Assembly (NCBI RefSeq): GCF_000463075.2
Contig: NZ_AVAQ01000049.1
Coordinates: forward strand, 62,001 to 126,000
Direction: 5' to 3'
DNA: 64,000 nt
Source: Lactiplantibacillus plantarum EGD-AQ4
GTDB lineage: Bacteria > Bacillota > Bacilli > Lactobacillales > Lactobacillaceae
Positions 49,173 to 58,461 of the stretch are shown here, piece after piece. Position numbers and translations under genes: made by a program. Numbering within the stretch: position 1 is the first letter of the stretch; each line of letters starts with the position of its first letter. The notes below the pieces were generated by a model. The model saw only the letters and a list, made by a program, of their open reading frames with translations. It made no database searches and was not told the DNA's origin.

Positions 49173-50021
49173 TTATTCACTTTTTTGTCGATGGGTCACG
49201 CGCCAAATGTGTAAGGTCAAATACACCTTATCATCTGGCTCGAGCCGCCAACCGGCCTTACTCTGTAAAAACGTATCGATTCGCTCAACCGTTGCATATG
49301 CTTGCGGATATTTGGCGATCATCAACTGTAACAACGATTGATCCAGTTCGCTACCCGTCCCGCTCGTTCGACTGACCCGCTGGACCATCAAGGCTCGCAG
49401 GTGCGCGACGAAGCGGTTATAGTTAAAGGATTCTGGGTCTAAGTTCATCTGGAATTGGTATTGCACAATATCAATAATGCCACTAATGAGCTTAGTGATC
49501 TTGATGGTTTCCTGTAATTTAGAACCATCTGAACCGGCATTGATGAAGTGATACGTCATGAAGACGACTTCACTTTTCGGGAGCGTCACATCAGCAGTTG
49601 AATTAATTAGATCTACTGCTTTAGACGCCGCCTGAAATTCTTTCGGAAATAACTTTTTGACTTCCCAACGAACAGTGCCATTATCAACGTCGATCCCATC
49701 ATTCGCCCGTTTCAATGCAAAATCGATGTGATCTGCAAGGACGAAATACTGATAATCACTAAAACTAACTTTGAGTAGCGGCTCCACCAAGTGAACCACC
49801 TGCGTCGTAATCACAAATGACTGCGGTTTCAAATCTTGAAAGCTGTCGATATCGACATTTTGCTTCAGTGTCGCAACAAAACGTCGTTGAATCTTCTGCT
49901 CATCGATTTGATCACCCTTATGCTTACCAAAACCAACGCCATTACCAACCACAATCCATTCAACATCCTGATCATCTACCACTAAAGCAGCGTTATTATT
50001 GAAGTTCTTTAGAAATTTCAC
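49173..50021 (-). CDS. BglG/LicT-family transcriptional antiterminator
   Basis: 282 residues. An RNA-binding CAT domain (MKFLKNFNNNAALV...WIVVGNGVGFGKHKGD, about 1-55) is followed by two PRD domains with conserved histidines (ADHIDFALKR; SEVVFMTYHF; FVAHLRAL; YLTLHIWRV) that are phosphorylated by the PTS and set activity. The start is a GTG at 50021, 9 bases after AGGAGG. It should bind both RAT sites, its own and that of the PTS gene, and allow expression when substrate is transported. Promoter and cre lie upstream. Confidence 0.93.
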   Translation of the reverse strand: MKFLKNFNNNAALVVDDQDVEWIVVGNGVGFGKHKGDQIDEQKIQRRFVATLKQNVDIDSFQDLKPQSFVITTQVVHLVEPLLKVSFSDYQYFVLADHIDFALKRANDGIDVDNGTVRWEVKKLFPKEFQAASKAVDLINSTADVTLPKSEVVFMTYHFINAGSDGSKLQETIKITKLISGIIDIVQYQFQMNLDPESFNYNRFVAHLRALMVQRVSRTSGTGSELDQSLLQLMIAKYPQAYATVERIDTFLQSKAGWRLEPDDKVYLTLHIWRVTHRQKSE

Positions 50022-50045
50022 TACTCACGGCCTCCTGGATTTCAA

Positions 50046-50112
50046 ACAAAAAACCTACTTAAAAAGTATCGCATCTCACCAAAGAGACTGCAAGTACGTT
50101 ATGAGTAGGTTT
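50046..50112 (-). terminator. Regulated terminator in the antiterminator leader
   Basis: On the minus strand AAACCTACT and AGTAGGTTT close the hairpin, followed by TTTGTTTG. It overlaps the RAT site. Confidence 0.85.
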
Positions 50113-50137
50113 ATGCCTGATCGAATCAGTAACACGC
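50108..50137 (-). promoter_or_regulatory. RAT site before the antiterminator gene
   Basis: On the minus strand GCGTGTTACTG, ATTCGAT and CAGGCATAAACC make the RAT stem-loop; it is the same class as the one at 49129-49159, so the regulator also controls itself. Confidence 0.85.
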
Positions 50138-50154
50138 TTTTATTTATGTTGATT

Positions 50155-50183
50155 ATATTAACAACTTTTGTAAGCGGTGTCAA
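50155..50183 (-). promoter_or_regulatory. Promoter of the bgl operon with cre box over the -35
   Basis: TTGACA (50183-50178) and TAATAT (50160-50155) are 17 bases apart. The plus-strand sequence TTGTAAGCGGTGTCA (50168-50182) is a perfect cre and covers the -35, so CcpA repression is expected on top of antitermination. Confidence 0.85.
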
Positions 50184-50227
50184 CAATTATGCGGAAATTA
50201 ATTTTATTTTGTTGGAAAGCGCTATGG

Positions 50228-52429
50228 CTACTGGCCATTCGCTATCGTACCAGACGTGACTTCAACTTCACGCCCATCAACCACCATCATCAGTGGCGTC
50301 CCACTAACGACCTGAACCTGTGTGCTGTCTTGCGTGAGCTGAACTTCTAGCACCCGTCCACGGAACCGCAACCGATAACTCAATTGGTTGATTTCTTGCG
50401 GCAAATGATTCGTAATGTGGAGCTGGCCCGCAGCGACATACATCCCCGCAAAGCCATACGTCAGCCCTAGCCAGCTGCCGCCAAGATTCGCTTCGTGCAG
50501 GCCATCCTTGGCGTTACCTTGCAAGTCGACCAAATCCATTAACGAGGTATCCATGTAGTAACTGTAGGCCTTGTCACGGCGATCCAGCCGGCTAGCTAAA
50601 ATGCTGAAAATGGAACGTGATAACGAAGAATCATGGGTCGTGATTGGTTCATAATAATCGTAATCGCGTGCCAACTGTTCTTGTGATTGGTCTTCTGGAA
50701 ATAGCATTTCAGCCAGCAGCGTATCCGCTTGCTTGTTGACACGGTGCCGATAAATCATCAGTGGATGGTAATGCAACAACAGTGGATACTGAGTTGCCGC
50801 AGTCGTCGCAAACGGCCACAATGGCATTTTGGGCGAATTATCGTCTTGTGCCGTGACTTGATTCGTCGCGTCATATGGTAGGTACATCGCTTCACTGGCA
50901 CGCGCAAGTTGCGCCTGTTCGTCGGCGTCACCGTCGATATAGCCTTGCTCAATCAACCAGGCTGCAAAGGCCATATTCTCCTTGGCCATCCGGTTCGTAT
51001 AATAATTATTATCGACTAACGCCGTGTATTCATCTGGTCCAGTGACCTTATACAAGCAGAATTGTTGCTTACCGTCCCGTTGTTCCCAGCCGCCAAATTG
51101 TAGCCAGAAACGGGCAGTTTCAAGCACGACCGCCGCACCCTGTTCACGCAAGAAGTCCTGGTCATCAGTGACTTCAAAGTACAACTTGATCGTATGCGCA
51201 ATATCGGCATTGATATGATATTGTGCGGTCCCAGCTGGGAAGTAGGCACTGGCTTCTTCACCATTAATCGTCCGCCAAGCATATAAGGCGCCTTTAGTCA
51301 CACCTAAATCACGAGCACGCTGACGCGCTTGTGGCAGAATGCTGTAGCGATAGTGCAATAATTGCTTCGCCATTTGCGGTTGCGTGTAGATGAAGAATGG
51401 CAACATATACATTTCAGTATCCCAGAAATAATGGCCTTCATAACCCGGACCGGTGATGCCCTTAGCCGCAATATTGGTGAGACCATCGCGCCCAGCTGAC
51501 TGGAAGAGCTGGAATAAATTGTACTGAATCCCTGTCTGTAACTTGTGATCACTGATTTGGACTTGTGATTGTTGCCAAAAATCCGTTAAGATCCGTCGGT
51601 TAATCGCCTCAGCATTCTCAACCGAAGTCGTCGCTAAGGGCTGGTTGATTTCACTGACTTGGCGAACAACCGCCCATTGTAGCGTTTCGTGTGGTTCAAT
51701 TTCGCCAGCGCCATGAAAGCCGGTCTGATCCTTATGAACACTAAAGTTTGCGGGTACAGCAGTCAAACGGTCGCTTTGTGTTAGCTGTTGCTGTGTAGAA
51801 GCAACTGTTGTTTGCCACTGCAGCTCATGCTCATCTGCAATCGTCTTAAATTCAATCTTCAAGCCAGCTTGCCGCTGGGCGACACGCGGATCGTCGTCAG
51901 CTGCACTGGCGGCGTTGGCCTCGTGAATAATTGGCCGTTTGAATCGCAATTCACCCGCATAATCTAGCGACGTTAAATAATAATTAAGCATCAGTTGATG
52001 TGAATCATCCAGAAGTATCAATGATTCCACGGCTAATTCGAAATGATGCTGGTCGCTGGTTGTAATCCGGAACTTTTCAGTCAACTTGCCCGAGCTAAAA
52101 TCCAACACCGTATCATCGACCGTGACTTGCCAGTCATCTGGAACTGCAGAATCTGTCTGTGTCGTTGCAAAGTCCAGATAACGTGGACTGGTCAGTGAAA
52201 CGATTGTTTGATGATTCTTCGCATAACCATAAGCATTTTCACCATAGGTAATCGGATTGCTGGCATAAAAACCATTCACCAACATGACCGGCAAAGTGCC
52301 CTGCTGATTTCCCGTAAATGGCAATGAGTCCCGAACACCAACATGCCCATCACCTAAAGCAAAAATCGTCTCTAAATACTGACGCGTCGTTGTTGCCACG
52401 TCCTTAAGCGTTAATTTTTCAACTTGCAT
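50228..52429 (-). CDS. GH65 alpha-glucoside phosphorylase (maltose/kojibiose/nigerose type)
   Basis: 733 residues from the ATG at 52429, preceded by GTGGGGGAG. Family order: N-terminal beta-sandwich, linker, (alpha/alpha)6 barrel with the acid Glu in KVTGPDEY, and C-terminal beta domain. Also GYEGHYFWDTEMYM and HEANLGGSWLGL, which sit in the substrate site. GH65 enzymes phosphorolyse a disaccharide to beta-glucose 1-phosphate and glucose. No beta-phosphoglucomutase lies beside it; that step must be elsewhere. Which linkage it uses cannot be read. Promoter region with a cre-like box lies at 52476-52489. Confidence 0.9.
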   Translation of the reverse strand: MQVEKLTLKDVATTTRQYLETIFALGDGHVGVRDSLPFTGNQQGTLPVMLVNGFYASNPITYGENAYGYAKNHQTIVSLTSPRYLDFATTQTDSAVPDDWQVTVDDTVLDFSSGKLTEKFRITTSDQHHFELAVESLILLDDSHQLMLNYYLTSLDYAGELRFKRPIIHEANAASAADDDPRVAQRQAGLKIEFKTIADEHELQWQTTVASTQQQLTQSDRLTAVPANFSVHKDQTGFHGAGEIEPHETLQWAVVRQVSEINQPLATTSVENAEAINRRILTDFWQQSQVQISDHKLQTGIQYNLFQLFQSAGRDGLTNIAAKGITGPGYEGHYFWDTEMYMLPFFIYTQPQMAKQLLHYRYSILPQARQRARDLGVTKGALYAWRTINGEEASAYFPAGTAQYHINADIAHTIKLYFEVTDDQDFLREQGAAVVLETARFWLQFGGWEQRDGKQQFCLYKVTGPDEYTALVDNNYYTNRMAKENMAFAAWLIEQGYIDGDADEQAQLARASEAMYLPYDATNQVTAQDDNSPKMPLWPFATTAATQYPLLLHYHPLMIYRHRVNKQADTLLAEMLFPEDQSQEQLARDYDYYEPITTHDSSLSRSIFSILASRLDRRDKAYSYYMDTSLMDLVDLQGNAKDGLHEANLGGSWLGLTYGFAGMYVAAGQLHITNHLPQEINQLSYRLRFRGRVLEVQLTQDSTQVQVVSGTPLMMVVDGREVEVTSGTIANGQ

Positions 52430-52475
52430 AATCTCCCCCACTTTCAGCTTCATTTGTTGTAGTATATCATCCGGC

Positions 52476-52505
52476 AGAACGCGGTTTCACTAATTTGAGA
52501 ACCGC
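52476..52505. promoter_or_regulatory. cre-like box and GCGGTT/AACCGC dyad upstream of GH65
   Basis: GTGAAACCGCGTTCT (minus strand) fits cre with one mismatch. It overlaps an inverted repeat GCGGTT...AACCGC (52481-52505), which on the plus strand is followed by TTTGTCTTTTTTT and looks like a terminator for nothing. It may be an operator or an antisense-side stop signal. Confidence 0.45.
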
Positions 52506-52596
52506 TTTGTCTTTTTTTAGCCTAATTCTGGGCTTAGTACCGACAATATACTAACGTTATTTTTGGGGGAATTAAAGGATTCCGTTGTCCAATCTC

Positions 52597-53580
52597 TCAT
52601 TCCACGTGTTTCATCACGCTATCACGCTCAGTCAATGTCACTGGTACTAATTGCGTGGCATTCTCACCTACTAAACAATTAACGCTTTCAATGCCAATAC
52701 GAGTAAAGTTCTGAGTAATACTGGTTAAAGCGGGCGTTGCAATATCGCAAATTAGCGTTCCGTCAATACTTACCACTGAAAGCGCCGTTGGTAATTCTAA
52801 TCCATTAATTTGCGCTGCCTTTTGTAATCCCGCAGCCGTCATATCACTTGCCGCAACCACACCGGTCACTGCCATCTGCCGATAGGGTTTAAACGCGGCT
52901 TGACCAGCTTGATAGCTATAATCGCCCATCTGAATCCAGGCTGCTTTACCCTGAATATGATTATCCTTCAAGGCAGCCTGATAGCCGCTACGACGTTGAC
53001 TTCCCGTATGGTATTGATCAATTCCGGCCAATCCAATCCGGCGGTGCCCCTGTGCAATTAAATATTCTGTCGCCTGATAGGCAGCTTGATAGTTATCAGA
53101 ACTGACAGACTTAATCTGTTCATCTGCTAAGTTAACTGAGACAAAACAAAATGGTGTTTTAGCTTCGGTTAACAACCGTAAATCGGCTTCGTCAGGCTCA
53201 ATGGCCATCAATAAAATTCCAGATACCGACCGCTCCAGAGCTGTAATAATCGCTTGATGCTGAAGCACATGATTACGATTACCGGCATACAGAATAATAA
53301 CCTGCTGTCTTAAAGCAGTGGCACGTTCTTGGATCCCATCAATAATACCATTTGAAAAATTAGTAGGCGTCACATTAACAATGACAGCAATCACATCTGT
53401 CTTCTTCTTTACAAGTTCCATGGCCAAAGTGTTTTTACGATAGCCAAGCTCCTTAGCGACTTGTAACACACGATCACGAGTTTTATCACTATATGATCCC
53501 CGCTTTTCTGCCAACACACGTGATACCGTCGCAATTGAAAAGCCAGTTTTAGCTGCAATATCTTTAATTGTCGGCTTCAT
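52597..53580 (-). CDS. LacI-family regulator of the alpha-glucoside genes
   Basis: 327 residues from the ATG at 53580; a GTG one codon upstream is not needed. Helix-turn-helix at 1-22 (TIKDIAAKTGFSIATVSRVL), then the sensor domain with SSDNYQAAYQATEYLIAQGHRRIGLAG. It is divergent from the permease-GH31 genes, with two GTAAACGTTTAC palindromes in between, and upstream of GH65 in the same direction. It is most likely a MalR-like repressor lifted by maltose or an alpha-glucoside; the inducer is inferred. Confidence 0.87.
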   Translation of the reverse strand: MKPTIKDIAAKTGFSIATVSRVLAEKRGSYSDKTRDRVLQVAKELGYRKNTLAMELVKKKTDVIAVIVNVTPTNFSNGIIDGIQERATALRQQVIILYAGNRNHVLQHQAIITALERSVSGILLMAIEPDEADLRLLTEAKTPFCFVSVNLADEQIKSVSSDNYQAAYQATEYLIAQGHRRIGLAGIDQYHTGSQRRSGYQAALKDNHIQGKAAWIQMGDYSYQAGQAAFKPYRQMAVTGVVAASDMTAAGLQKAAQINGLELPTALSVVSIDGTLICDIATPALTSITQNFTRIGIESVNCLVGENATQLVPVTLTERDSVMKHVE

Positions 53581-53647
53581 CACTCCAGCTCCCTTCTAAT
53601 GTAAGTCAATTATAGCGCTAACAATCTGTAAAATCACCGTCAAATAC

Positions 53648-53691
53648 GTAAACGTTTACTTTTGCTGTGTAAAGCTATTGTAAACGTTTAC
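53648..53691. promoter_or_regulatory. Tandem LacI-type operators before the permease gene
   Basis: GTAAACGTTTAC occurs at 53648-53659 and again at 53680-53691. The centres are 32 bases apart, three helical turns, so two repressor dimers could bind on one face. The second also resembles cre (TTGTAAACGTTTACG) with one mismatch. Confidence 0.75.
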
Positions 53692-53747
53692 GTTAAGTGC
53701 TAGTATATCCGTGTTGAATGATACTAATATTTTAGGAGATGGCGTTT

Positions 53748-55169
53748 ATGAACCAACCTGCAGTACATACGAATAAGCCAGTTGTTGATGCAACGCACAA
53801 GCATCAGACTTCTAGCATTACTAATTCGTTACCCAATTTACCGTTAAAGACAATCTTTGCTATTACTTTTGGCTTCTGTGGTGTTAACATGGCTTTCTCA
53901 TTGCAATCATCACAAATGAGTCGGATTTTCCAAACCATTGGTGCCGATCCAACTAAATTAGGGTTGTATTTTATCCTACCACCATTAGCAGGACTTTTCG
54001 TGCAACCCTTAGTTGGTAAATACTCTGATCGTACCTGGACACGCTTTGGTCGTCGAATGCCTTACCTACTATTTAGCGCGCCATTAGCAGCACTTGTCAT
54101 GGTGCTATTGCCCAACGCCGGTTCTTTCGGCTTTGGTTATGCTTCTACCGCTGCGTTACTCTTTGGGGCAATTGCCATTCTTTTCATGGATCTATCAAGT
54201 AACGTTTGTATGCAACCATTTAGAATGATCATTGGCGATATGGTCAACGAGAATCAAAAAGACAAAGCTTGGTCTTGGCAACAAGCCTTTAGCAACTTGG
54301 GCGGTGTCCTCGCCACAATTCTGCCATTTGTCTTAACTTACTTTGGCGTCGCTAACACAGCTCAAAAAGGTGTCGTACCGCTTTCAGTAAGATTGGCATT
54401 CTATATTGGCGCCATCATCTTGCTAGGAATTTCAGCCTATACAATTCATACAGTCAAAGAATACGATCCCGACACATACGCTCTTTATCACCATATCGAC
54501 CCAGAACAACACAAACACACTAAGCCAATTTGGCAATTAATTAAAGATGCGCCTAAAGCCTTTTGGGAAGTCGCACTCGTTCAACTCTTTGCTTGGATTG
54601 GGATTCAGTACATGTGGACTTACACGACTGGTGCCATCGCCGAAAATGTTTGGCATACGACCAACGCTACCTCAGCTGGTTACCAGGCTGCCGGTAACTG
54701 GTATGGCATTTTGACCTTCATCCAATCAATGGCTGCTGTTCTGTATGGCTTCTTAGTTCTTTCACGTACTAATCCTTATAAGCGGAAATTCTGGTATCGC
54801 TTTGGTTTAGCCAGCTTTGCCGTTGGATTAATCTGGGTATCCTTTATTCACAATCAGTACCTATTAATCGTGCCATTTTGCTTGATTGGGATTGGCTTCT
54901 TCACCGTACACGTTGAACCATTCAATATCTTCACCTCATCACTAGACGGTGCTAATGAAGGTTCATATATTGGTATTTTTAACGGTACCATTTGTCTACC
55001 ACAAATCTTAGCCTCAGTTGCCAGTTTCCTCGTATTCAAACTAGTTGGCAATTCGATGCCTGGCATGATGCTAATTGCCGGGATCGCCATGTTTATTGCC
55101 GTATTAGCGATTAGCATTATTAAACAGGACAAGCCACAAGAAGATTTATCTGAAAAAACAACAAAATAA
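53748..55169 (+). CDS. SLC45-like sugar permease (MFS, maltose/sucrose type)
   Basis: 473 residues from the ATG at 53748 behind GGAGATG; an ATG at 53739 overlaps that site. Twelve hydrophobic segments; FGFCGVNMAFSLQSSQMSRIFQ and LVGKYSDRTWTRFGRRMPY are marks of the SLC45/GPH-like alpha-glucoside and sucrose transporters. It is 29 bases upstream of the GH31 gene and forms one operon with it. It should bring in the alpha-glucoside unphosphorylated. Confidence 0.88.
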   Translation: MNQPAVHTNKPVVDATHKHQTSSITNSLPNLPLKTIFAITFGFCGVNMAFSLQSSQMSRIFQTIGADPTKLGLYFILPPLAGLFVQPLVGKYSDRTWTRFGRRMPYLLFSAPLAALVMVLLPNAGSFGFGYASTAALLFGAIAILFMDLSSNVCMQPFRMIIGDMVNENQKDKAWSWQQAFSNLGGVLATILPFVLTYFGVANTAQKGVVPLSVRLAFYIGAIILLGISAYTIHTVKEYDPDTYALYHHIDPEQHKHTKPIWQLIKDAPKAFWEVALVQLFAWIGIQYMWTYTTGAIAENVWHTTNATSAGYQAAGNWYGILTFIQSMAAVLYGFLVLSRTNPYKRKFWYRFGLASFAVGLIWVSFIHNQYLLIVPFCLIGIGFFTVHVEPFNIFTSSLDGANEGSYIGIFNGTICLPQILASVASFLVFKLVGNSMPGMMLIAGIAMFIAVLAISIIKQDKPQEDLSEKTTK

Positions 55170-55198
55170 GTTAATCTAAAAAGGAGTATCTCGAAATT

Positions 55199-57502
55199 AT
55201 GAGTGTTTTACCAAGTTATCAGCAAAACAAACAGACAATTACATTTGCCTTTCCCACACCAGTACAATTCACTGTAATCTCGCCAGCAATCATTCGAGTC
55301 TTCGTTGACCGTGGCGAATCAGGTCAGTCCTACGCAATTGAAGGCGATAAGACTGTCACAACTGATTTCCAAGTTAAAGACGCTGGCGATCATTACACGA
55401 TTCAAACTGCTGCACTAAGCGTCAACTTAGATGCAGATCAGCACATCGACGTTTTCGACAAAAATGGTAACGCTTTAATCACTGATTATCGTGGTCCCCG
55501 TGAACATCTCAAAGGCGTGGATAAAGTACACAAACGTCTAGTTGAAGCAGAAGGCCATTCAGTGACTCAAGCACCTACCAAGTCCGACAAGGGTTACTAT
55601 GAGATTATTAAATCATTGTCTCCTGATGAATATATTTATGGATTAGGCGACAAGACCGGCTATCTTAACAAGCGTGGCTTCGCCTACGACAACTGGAACG
55701 TGGACAATCCTGCACCTCAGTTGGAAATCCTGCCAAACATTTATAAGTCTATCCCAGTCATGCTCGGGCTAAAGAATGGCCACCCATACGGTATTTTCTT
55801 TGATAATACTTACCAAAGCCACTTAGATATGGGAAAAGAAAGCGATCATTACTACTTTTATTCAGCCGTTCAAGGAAACCTTGATTACTACATCATTGGT
55901 GGTACGACTTTAAAGGACGTTGTCACCAACTATACCTATCTCACGGGTCGCACACCATTACCACAAAAATGGACACTGGGCTATCAGCAATCTCGTTGGG
56001 GATACAGTGCTAGTGAAGAAGAAGTAGAAGCGATCGCCGACAATCTCGAAAAATATGACCTCCCTTGCGACGCGATTCATTTCGACGTTGATTACATGAA
56101 TGGGTACCGCGTCTTCACTTGGGACAAAGACAAATATAACGGCAATCCTAAGAAATTCATCACTAAATTGCAAAAACGGGGTTTAAAGGTGATTCCAATC
56201 ATTGATCCCGGAGTTAAGCAGGATTCTGATTATAGCATTTATGCTGAAGGGCTTAAGAAAGGCTACTTTGTTAAGGCTGCTAACGGCGATGTTTACATCA
56301 ATAAGGTTTGGCCTGGTAAATCAGCATTTCCAGACTTCGGTCGTCCAGAAGTTCGTAAATGGTGGGCTAATAACGGTAAATTCTTGACTGACTTAGGAGT
56401 TGCAGGTATTTGGATTGATATGAATGAACCTGCTACCTTTGAGGGGCCAATTCCAGATGACACTGTCTTTAGCGATCAAAATACGCCTTCAACTCATAAA
56501 AAAATGCATAATGTTTATGGGCACAACATGGCAAAAGCCACTTATACTGGACTCAAGGAACAAACCGGCAATCGACCATTTGTCATTACACGGGCTGCCT
56601 ACGCGGGCACACAGAAGTACTCAACTGTATGGACGGGCGATAATCGGAGCATGTGGCCACACATTCAAATGATGATCCCTCAATTATGTAACTTAGGCCT
56701 GAGTGGCTTCAGCTTCACAGGAACAGACATTGGCGGTTTTGCTTCAGATACCACCCCAGAATTGCTCACACGTTGGATTGAAGCAGCAATTTTCAGTCCA
56801 CTATTACGGAACCATGCTGCTCTTGGTACGCGTCAACAAGAACCATGGGCATTCGGCGAACCAACTTTAAGCATCTATCGTAAATACTTGAAACTCCGTT
56901 ATCGCTTTATTCCTTATCTGTATGACTTGTTTGCTAAAGAATCCCAAAGTGGTCTGCCAATCATGCGGCCAGTTGTTTTAAACGATGACCAAGATCCACG
57001 TGTTCGTGATCTAAATGACGAGTATATGGTTGGTAACGATATCTTGGTCGCACCCGTAGTCCAAAAGTCACAAATCAAACGCTTAGTCTACTTGCCCGCC
57101 GGAAACTGGGTTGATTTCTGGAATGGTGCTGAATATGCTGGTAAACAAGATATTGTTGTGGATGCACCATTAGATAAGCTACCACTATTCATCAGACAGA
57201 ATACCATTTTGCCATGGGGTCCCGCTGTCAGCCACATTAGTGATGCGGATTTACACGCGATGACGTTCAGAGTATATGGTAATCAAGGCACGTACCAACA
57301 CTATCAAGATAATGGTCGAGACTTTAAGTATCAAGACGGTGAGTGGAACAATTACACGATTAGCGTTGAACACGGAAAAGCTAGCGTTAAATTAACTCAT
57401 CATGGCTATCGACCAGTCTATCAACAAGTTACAGTTGAATTAGCTGCTTACGCCATTACATTTAACTACGACGCTGATCACGAAAGTTATGTCGAAAAGT
57501 AA
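55199..57502 (+). CDS. Alpha-glucosidase, GH31
   Basis: 767 residues. N-terminal GH31 beta-sandwich, then the barrel with nucleophile Asp in GIWIDMNEPATF (about 405-416) and acid/base in VWTGDNRSMW (about 480), then two C-terminal beta domains. The GYQQSRWGYSASEEEVEAI stretch and the HFDVDYMNGYRVFTWD substrate loop are those of the alpha-glucosidase branch rather than alpha-xylosidase. It releases glucose from imported alpha-glucosides. No signal peptide. AAAAAGGAG site; terminator after it. Confidence 0.93.
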   Translation: MSVLPSYQQNKQTITFAFPTPVQFTVISPAIIRVFVDRGESGQSYAIEGDKTVTTDFQVKDAGDHYTIQTAALSVNLDADQHIDVFDKNGNALITDYRGPREHLKGVDKVHKRLVEAEGHSVTQAPTKSDKGYYEIIKSLSPDEYIYGLGDKTGYLNKRGFAYDNWNVDNPAPQLEILPNIYKSIPVMLGLKNGHPYGIFFDNTYQSHLDMGKESDHYYFYSAVQGNLDYYIIGGTTLKDVVTNYTYLTGRTPLPQKWTLGYQQSRWGYSASEEEVEAIADNLEKYDLPCDAIHFDVDYMNGYRVFTWDKDKYNGNPKKFITKLQKRGLKVIPIIDPGVKQDSDYSIYAEGLKKGYFVKAANGDVYINKVWPGKSAFPDFGRPEVRKWWANNGKFLTDLGVAGIWIDMNEPATFEGPIPDDTVFSDQNTPSTHKKMHNVYGHNMAKATYTGLKEQTGNRPFVITRAAYAGTQKYSTVWTGDNRSMWPHIQMMIPQLCNLGLSGFSFTGTDIGGFASDTTPELLTRWIEAAIFSPLLRNHAALGTRQQEPWAFGEPTLSIYRKYLKLRYRFIPYLYDLFAKESQSGLPIMRPVVLNDDQDPRVRDLNDEYMVGNDILVAPVVQKSQIKRLVYLPAGNWVDFWNGAEYAGKQDIVVDAPLDKLPLFIRQNTILPWGPAVSHISDADLHAMTFRVYGNQGTYQHYQDNGRDFKYQDGEWNNYTISVEHGKASVKLTHHGYRPVYQQVTVELAAYAITFNYDADHESYVEK

Positions 57503-57519
57503 CTCACTATGGCAATATG

Positions 57520-57549
57520 AAAGGCAGGCACAAAATTGTGCCTGCCTTT
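57520..57549. terminator. Terminator of the GH31 operon
   Basis: AAAGGCAGGCACAA pairs with TTGTGCCTGCCTTT, 14 perfect pairs, followed on the plus strand by TTTAT. It can also serve the convergent phosphatase gene. Confidence 0.88.
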
Positions 57550-57569
57550 TTATACTGTAAAACAACTGA

Positions 57570-58391
57570 CTAACTTTGCGCCAATAACTTTTCAAGCGCC
57601 ACAGCTACGCCATCATGATCATTATCAGTAGTCACCTCGTCAGCGGCTGCTTTTACTGCCGGAATTGCGTTATCCATCGCAATGCCACATCCTGAAAATT
57701 CAATCATACTTAAATCATTCGCTTCGTCACCAATTGCCATCACATTGTCAGCAGTCAGTCCCAACTTTTCACATAGCACTTGTAGCGCATTACCTTTGCT
57801 AACACCTTTGGCATTTGCTTCATAATAAAACGGCGCACTCTTAGTCAAAGTCATTCGCTGCTTCAACGGTTTGAATAGGTCTTGACGTGCAATGGCAGCA
57901 TCCAGAACCTTGGGATCGTCAACATACATGGACTTAATCAATTTAATGTTGCGCATCTCTTCAGGGGTTCGATAGGATATACCCATCGATACTAGATCGG
58001 CTTCATAGCGCGTATAATCGCCAATATCTCGATCTGCCGTATAAAGCCGGTTCTCAGAAACAGCATGAAAGTGCACCCGCAATTTGCGAGCTAAAGCTTC
58101 CAGATCAACATAATCATCGTAACTAATCGGCCGCTCATCAATTAGCTCACCACTAGTTGAATAAGTTGCCGCGCCGCCGAAACAAATCACAAATTGATCG
58201 TCCTGCGCATCCAACTCTAATTCCTGAAGTAATGATTTAACTCCCGTCAACGGCCGACCAGTACAAATAACCACTTTAATTTGCTGTGCTTTAGCAGCTT
58301 TAATCGCTTGCTTGACTCGTGACGTCACCTGCTTGTCTGAATTAACTAAAGTCCCGTCGATATCAATGGCAATTATCTTTATTGTTTTCAT
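57570..58391 (-). CDS. Cof-type HAD phosphatase
   Basis: 273 residues from the ATG at 58391 with AAGGGTGAA upstream; the frame from 58421 begins with TTG inside the tkt terminator. HAD motif I IIAIDIDGTLVNS (Asp10, Asp12), motif II ICTGR, motif III Lys in the SKGNAL region and motif IV GDEANDLSMIE. The C2-type cap makes it a member of the YidA/Cof group, which dephosphorylates sugar phosphates broadly. It stands alone, between two terminators. Specific substrate unknown. Confidence 0.88.
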   Translation of the reverse strand: MKTIKIIAIDIDGTLVNSDKQVTSRVKQAIKAAKAQQIKVVICTGRPLTGVKSLLQELELDAQDDQFVICFGGAATYSTSGELIDERPISYDDYVDLEALARKLRVHFHAVSENRLYTADRDIGDYTRYEADLVSMGISYRTPEEMRNIKLIKSMYVDDPKVLDAAIARQDLFKPLKQRMTLTKSAPFYYEANAKGVSKGNALQVLCEKLGLTADNVMAIGDEANDLSMIEFSGCGIAMDNAIPAVKAAADEVTTDNDHDGVAVALEKLLAQS

Positions 58392-58420
58392 TTCATTCAC
58401 CCTTATCTTTGAATAACGCA

Positions 58421-58453
58421 AAATAGAAACCAGACAGTGTCTCGTTTCTATTT
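58421..58453 (-). terminator. Terminator of the transketolase operon
   Basis: On the minus strand AAATAGAAAC pairs with GTTTCTATTT around a GAGACACTGTCTG tip, with a TTTTG tail. Confidence 0.8.
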
Positions 58454-58461
58454 CGTTACTA

